IMG/VR virus record: IMGVR_UViG_3300042542_000618
Location: 1 to 32,095 of that record
Source of the DNA: a virus
Reading direction: 5' to 3' (one strand)
Length of the DNA stretch: 32,095 nucleotides
Shown: positions 28,996-32,095 of the stretch, piece by piece
Layout: every line of letters begins with the position of its first letter
How positions within the stretch are numbered: the first letter of the stretch is position 1
The notes under the pieces: generated by a model
What the model was told of the DNA's origin: nothing
Database searches by the model: none
What the model saw: the letters and a program-made list of their open reading frames with translations, nothing else
Position numbers and translations under genes: made by a program

Positions 28996-31059
28996 ATGGC
29001 AAGAATCTCAAACGATCAACGGCTTTCAAATCTACACACTGAAGCCCTGCGCCAGTTTAATGATATCCAGACTGCGCTACGGGATGAGCGCCTTCAATGT
29101 CTACAAGACAGGCGTTTCTATTCCCTATGTGGCGCTCAGTGGGAAGGCCCATTGTGGGATCAGTACGAGAATAAGCCTAAGTTTGAAGTAAACAAGATCA
29201 TGCTGGCGGTCATTCGCATCGTCAACGAATATCGCAATAACCGCATCACTGTGGACTACGTGTCCAAAGATGGCACAGATAACCAAAAACTGGCTGAGGT
29301 CTGTGATGGCCTTTATCGTTCTGACGAACAAGCATCGGTAGCTGATGAGGCTTACGACAACGCTTTTGAGGAAGCTGTGGGCGGTGGCATTGGCGCATGG
29401 CGGTTGCGGACAGTTTACGAAGACGAAGAGAATGACGAAGATGACCGCCAGCGCATCCGCTTCGAGCCAATTTTTGATGCCGACAGTTCTGTGTTCTTTG
29501 ATCTGAACGCCAAGCGGCAGGACAAGTCAGACGCTAAGTATGCTTTTGTGGTCACAAGCATGACCCGTGAGAGTTACAAAGAAATCTACAACGATGACCC
29601 AACGGATTGGCCTAAGATCATTCACCAATACGAGTTTGATTGGGCAACGCCTGATGTCGTGTTTGTGGCGGAGTATTACAAAGTCGAGGAAAAGACCGAG
29701 ACCATCCGCATCTTTCAAGCCATTGACGGGACAGAAGAACGCTACACAGCGATTGACTTTGAGAACGATGAGACACTTGAAGAGACCCTAATTGCTATCG
29801 GCACACGGGAAGTCAGGCAGAAGCGGGTTAAGCGTATGCGTGTCCGCAAATACATTATGTCGGGCGGCAGGGTACTGGAAGATGCTGGTTATATCGCTGG
29901 CAAGTGCATCCCCATTGTGGTGGTGTACGGCAAACGCTGGTTTGTGGATAACATCGAACGCTGCATGGGTGCTGTCAGATTGGCGAAAGATGCCCAACGC
30001 CTGAAGAATATGCAACTGAGCAAGCTTGGTGAAATCTCAGCATTGTCAAGCATCGAAAAGCCCATCATGACCCCTGAGCAAGTAGCAGGGCATCAGCTTA
30101 TGTGGGCAGAGGACAATCTACGTGATTACCCTTACCTTCTAATTAATCCTGTTACTGGGGCTGATGGCAGCACACAAATCACTGGCCCTGTTGCCTACAC
30201 CAAGTCGGCTGCAATTCCACCCGCAATGGCGGCACTTCTGCAAATCACCGAACAAGATATGCAAGACATCTTAGGCAACCCGCAAGGTGCTGACAAGATC
30301 GTTTCAGGCGTGTCTGGTAAGGCTGTGGAGATGATTCAAACCCGTGTAGATATGCAAACGTTCATCTACATGAGCAACTTTGCCAAGGGTATGAAACGCA
30401 GTGGCGAAATCTGGTTGAGCATGGCACGGGACATCTACACTGAAGACAAGCGCAAGATGAAGACCATTGCGCCAACTGGTAACTCCAGCGTAGTCGAACT
30501 AATGAAACCAATGATTGACCCTGAAACGGGTGCGATGGTCATGGAGAACGACCTCAGTAATGCCACCTTTGATGTGGTTTCCGAGGTTGGCCCATCCAGT
30601 AGCAGCAAACGAGCCGCAACGGTCAGGGCTTTGACAGGAATGCTTCAGATCACTACCGACCCAGAGACAGCCCAAGTGCTTACTGCAATGGCGATGATGA
30701 ATATGGAAGGCGAGGGCGTAGGTGATGCCAATGCTTACTTCCGCAAGAAGTTGCTCCGAATGGGTGTGGTACAGCCAACCGATGCCGAGGCCGAGGAACT
30801 CATGGCGGAAATGCAAGGCAAGCCGCAAGACCCCAACGCTATGTATTTACAAGCAGCAGCCGAGGAAGCTACTGCCAAGGCAGCCAAAGCCCGAGCCGAT
30901 ACTGTTGAGACTGTGGCAAGTGCCGAGTTGAAACGTGCTCAGACATTGCAGACTTTAGGCAAGGTTGATGAAACCGCACAGAATATGGCGATGACCAATG
31001 CCCAAGCAGTGCAAGAAATTTTGCAAGGTCAGATAGTCCAACCTGTTGCGAATCAGTAA
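28996..31059 (+). CDS. Portal protein, P22 gp1-like
   Basis: The 687-residue product resembles the P22 portal (725 residues). It begins with a helical part (LSNLHTEALRQFNDIQTA), WEGPLWDQYENKPKFEVNKI (51-70), RIVNEYRNNRITVDYV (74-89), then the wing with ADSSVFFDLNAKRQD (162-176), the stem region and a long C-terminal helix with EEATAKAAKARADTVETVAS (about 635-655), the barrel-like tail of P22-type portals. It forms the ring through which DNA enters and leaves. A GAGG site precedes the ATG. The Ala/Gln-rich end suggests a true barrel. Confidence 0.9.
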   Translation: MARISNDQRLSNLHTEALRQFNDIQTALRDERLQCLQDRRFYSLCGAQWEGPLWDQYENKPKFEVNKIMLAVIRIVNEYRNNRITVDYVSKDGTDNQKLAEVCDGLYRSDEQASVADEAYDNAFEEAVGGGIGAWRLRTVYEDEENDEDDRQRIRFEPIFDADSSVFFDLNAKRQDKSDAKYAFVVTSMTRESYKEIYNDDPTDWPKIIHQYEFDWATPDVVFVAEYYKVEEKTETIRIFQAIDGTEERYTAIDFENDETLEETLIAIGTREVRQKRVKRMRVRKYIMSGGRVLEDAGYIAGKCIPIVVVYGKRWFVDNIERCMGAVRLAKDAQRLKNMQLSKLGEISALSSIEKPIMTPEQVAGHQLMWAEDNLRDYPYLLINPVTGADGSTQITGPVAYTKSAAIPPAMAALLQITEQDMQDILGNPQGADKIVSGVSGKAVEMIQTRVDMQTFIYMSNFAKGMKRSGEIWLSMARDIYTEDKRKMKTIAPTGNSSVVELMKPMIDPETGAMVMENDLSNATFDVVSEVGPSSSSKRAATVRALTGMLQITTDPETAQVLTAMAMMNMEGEGVGDANAYFRKKLLRMGVVQPTDAEAEELMAEMQGKPQDPNAMYLQAAAEEATAKAAKARADTVETVASAELKRAQTLQTLGKVDETAQNMAMTNAQAVQEILQGQIVQPVANQ

Positions 31060-31088
31060 AAAACAAGCGAGAATGTATTAACGGATGC

Positions 31089-31109
31089 CACCCACCGTTT
31101 CAATGGGTG
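31089..31109 (+). promoter_or_regulatory. Hairpin in scaffold leader
   Basis: CACCCA (31089-31094) pairs with TGGGTG (31104-31109) over nine bases, in the 69-base gap before the scaffold gene, whose ribosome site (GGGGTCG near 31117) is weak. No U-run follows, so it is not a terminator. It could control scaffold translation. Confidence 0.42.
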
Positions 31110-31128
31110 AGTTTAATGGGGTCGAAAG

Positions 31129-31962
31129 ATGAATCAAAAGGCAGTAATTGAAGATGAGGAAACCTTTGTTGAGGATGAAGTCGAGGAAATCACGGAAATC
31201 GTTGAAGACCAAGAAGAACCCGATACTGAGGAAGTAGTTGTCAGCATTGGTGAGGAAGCGCCACCTCCCGAAGAGCACACTCCTGCGCCTGAATGGGTCA
31301 AAGAGTTGCGGAAAACAAACAGAGAGTTGCAACGACAGAATCGTGAACTTCAAAGCAAGCTGCAAGTCCAGCCAACTGAGAACAAGCCAGTTGCCATTGG
31401 AGCAAAGCCCAAGCTAGAAGACCACGACTATGACGCTGACAGATACGAAGAAGCACTGACATCTTGGTTTGAGCGCAAGCGACAAGCCGATGAGTCAAAT
31501 GCCAAGCAAGAGGCTGAAGTTATGAATCAGCAAAAAGCATGGCAAGCCAAGCTGGATGGCTACGGCAAAGCGAAAGCTGAGTTGCGAGTCAGGGATTACG
31601 AAGATGCCGAAGCTATTGCTCAGGAAGTCTTTTCAATCACCCAGCAGGGAGTTATTCTTCAAGGGGCTGAAAACCCCGCACTGGTTGTTTACGCACTTGG
31701 TAAGAACACAAAGAAGGCTAAAGAGTTGGCAGAAATCACAGACCCCGTAAAGTTTGCCTTTGCGGTAGCAAAACTGGAGAAAGAATTGAAAGTTACAAAC
31801 CGCAGAGCAGCACCCGCACCCGAGCGTATCGTTTCAGGAACTGGACGATCTTCAGGTGCGGTGGACTCAACACTTGAACGGCTGCGAGAAGATGCGGCTC
31901 GTACTGGAAACATGACCAAGGTCATCCAGTACAAGGCGCAAAAACGAACAGCATCCAAATAA
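31129..31962 (+). CDS. Scaffolding protein, P22 gp8-like
   Basis: The 277-residue product has the usual scaffold build: a very acidic start (residues 8-50, Glu/Asp/Val-rich), a heptad-like helix (WVKELRKTNRELQRQNRELQ, about 56-75), a central charged helical part with YDADRYEEALTSWFERKRQA, and a basic C-terminus (MTKVIQYKAQKR) like the coat-binding helix-turn-helix of P22 gp8 (303 residues). It shapes the procapsid and leaves before or during packaging. It lies between portal and coat, as in P22. Sequence identity to P22 is low. Confidence 0.83.
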   Translation: MNQKAVIEDEETFVEDEVEEITEIVEDQEEPDTEEVVVSIGEEAPPPEEHTPAPEWVKELRKTNRELQRQNRELQSKLQVQPTENKPVAIGAKPKLEDHDYDADRYEEALTSWFERKRQADESNAKQEAEVMNQQKAWQAKLDGYGKAKAELRVRDYEDAEAIAQEVFSITQQGVILQGAENPALVVYALGKNTKKAKELAEITDPVKFAFAVAKLEKELKVTNRRAAPAPERIVSGTGRSSGAVDSTLERLREDAARTGNMTKVIQYKAQKRTASK

Positions 31963-32095
31963 TTTACTAGGAGCTTTTTATGAGCAATTCATTCAGCAAG
32001 GAAGAGCGCGTAGCGTTTGAGGACATCCTCGAAGGCTTTAACGATGCTTTAGTTTTATCCCGCAACGTGTCCATCTACAACACAGATGGCTCGAT
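31916..32095. repeat. Terminal overlap, right copy (circular closure)
   Basis: It repeats 1-180 with a single difference, T at 31968 against C at 53, two bases before the AGGAGC ribosome site of the coat gene. Dropping one copy leaves a circle of 31,915 bp. The difference may be a natural variant in the sampled phage population or a read error. Confidence 0.93.
31980..32095 (+). CDS. Coat protein, 5' fragment
   Basis: The first 116 bases of the coat gene, given whole at 65-1351, are present again because the contig overlaps itself. The sequence of this part does not differ from the left copy. The fragment stops at the contig end, not through mutation. Confidence 0.88.
   Translation, partial: MSNSFSKEERVAFEDILEGFNDALVLSRNVSIYNTDGS

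Noticed and set aside
1-32095. tRNA genes, CRISPR arrays, insertion sequences, integrase and att sites
   Set aside because: Nothing with cloverleaf arms, regular spaced repeats, transposase motifs or tyrosine/serine recombinase motifs was recognised by eye; a tRNA or profile search could still find diverged ones.

Overview
The window is a complete or nearly complete genome of a P22-like short-tailed bacteriophage. Bases 1-180 repeat at 31916-32095 with one mismatch, so the contig closes into a circle with a unique length of about 31,915 bp. The circle joins at the scaffold/coat junction. No integrase, rRNA, tRNA, transposon or CRISPR array was seen. Moderate GC, very tight gene packing and gene families common in environmental podoviruses suggest a phage of an aquatic proteobacterium. 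A betaproteobacterial host is only a guess.

Transcription has a simple two-armed plan. A control region at about 22,680-22,823 fires leftward into a DUF932 gene, with a second near-identical promoter at about 21,620 firing into an early recombination operon. The control region fires rightward into a Cro-like repressor and then replication, packaging, head, tail and lysis genes. Every rightward gene from 22,824 runs through the circle junction to 18,182. All leftward genes lie between 22,678 and about 18,173, and the two arms converge at about 18,175.

Region by region on the circle: 22,824-25,531 carries the Cro-like regulator, a DUF1376-type replication protein, small zinc-binding proteins, RusA resolvase and a YbcO-like HNH nuclease, closed by a strong terminator (25,561-25,582). 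Next come a ParB-like protein and a TET-associated-type glycosyltransferase (25,592-27,284), a possible DNA-modification pair. Packaging and head genes follow: small and large terminase, P22-type portal, scaffold, and, after the junction, coat, gp4-like adaptor and gp10-like hub. These are interspersed with small basic proteins (DUF5872- and DUF6321-like) and small beta-rich proteins. The ejection proteins (gp7/gp20/gp16 order) lie at 7,543-12,013. The tail adsorption apparatus lies at 12,014-15,221: a stand-alone P22-tailspike-like head-binding protein, a fibre and a beta-helix tailspike. Lysis genes lie at about 15,859-18,182, including a 3-TM holin and an M15 peptidase endolysin.

The leftward arm holds an Erf single-strand annealing protein, a YqaJ/lambda-exo nuclease, a small SSB-like protein with an acidic DIPF tail, a winged-helix protein, a lipoprotein and several tiny membrane proteins. 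Head, tail and ejection gene order matches P22 (portal-scaffold-coat-4-10-[26]-7-20-16-9), while the terminase is PBSX/Terminase_3-like. The most interesting points are the duplicated promoter/operator/leader module, the apparently leaderless Cro-like gene, the ParB-glycosyltransferase pair without a TET enzyme or methylase, two possibly structured intergenic RNAs, and a stretch at 24,076-24,349 open in two overlapping frames.
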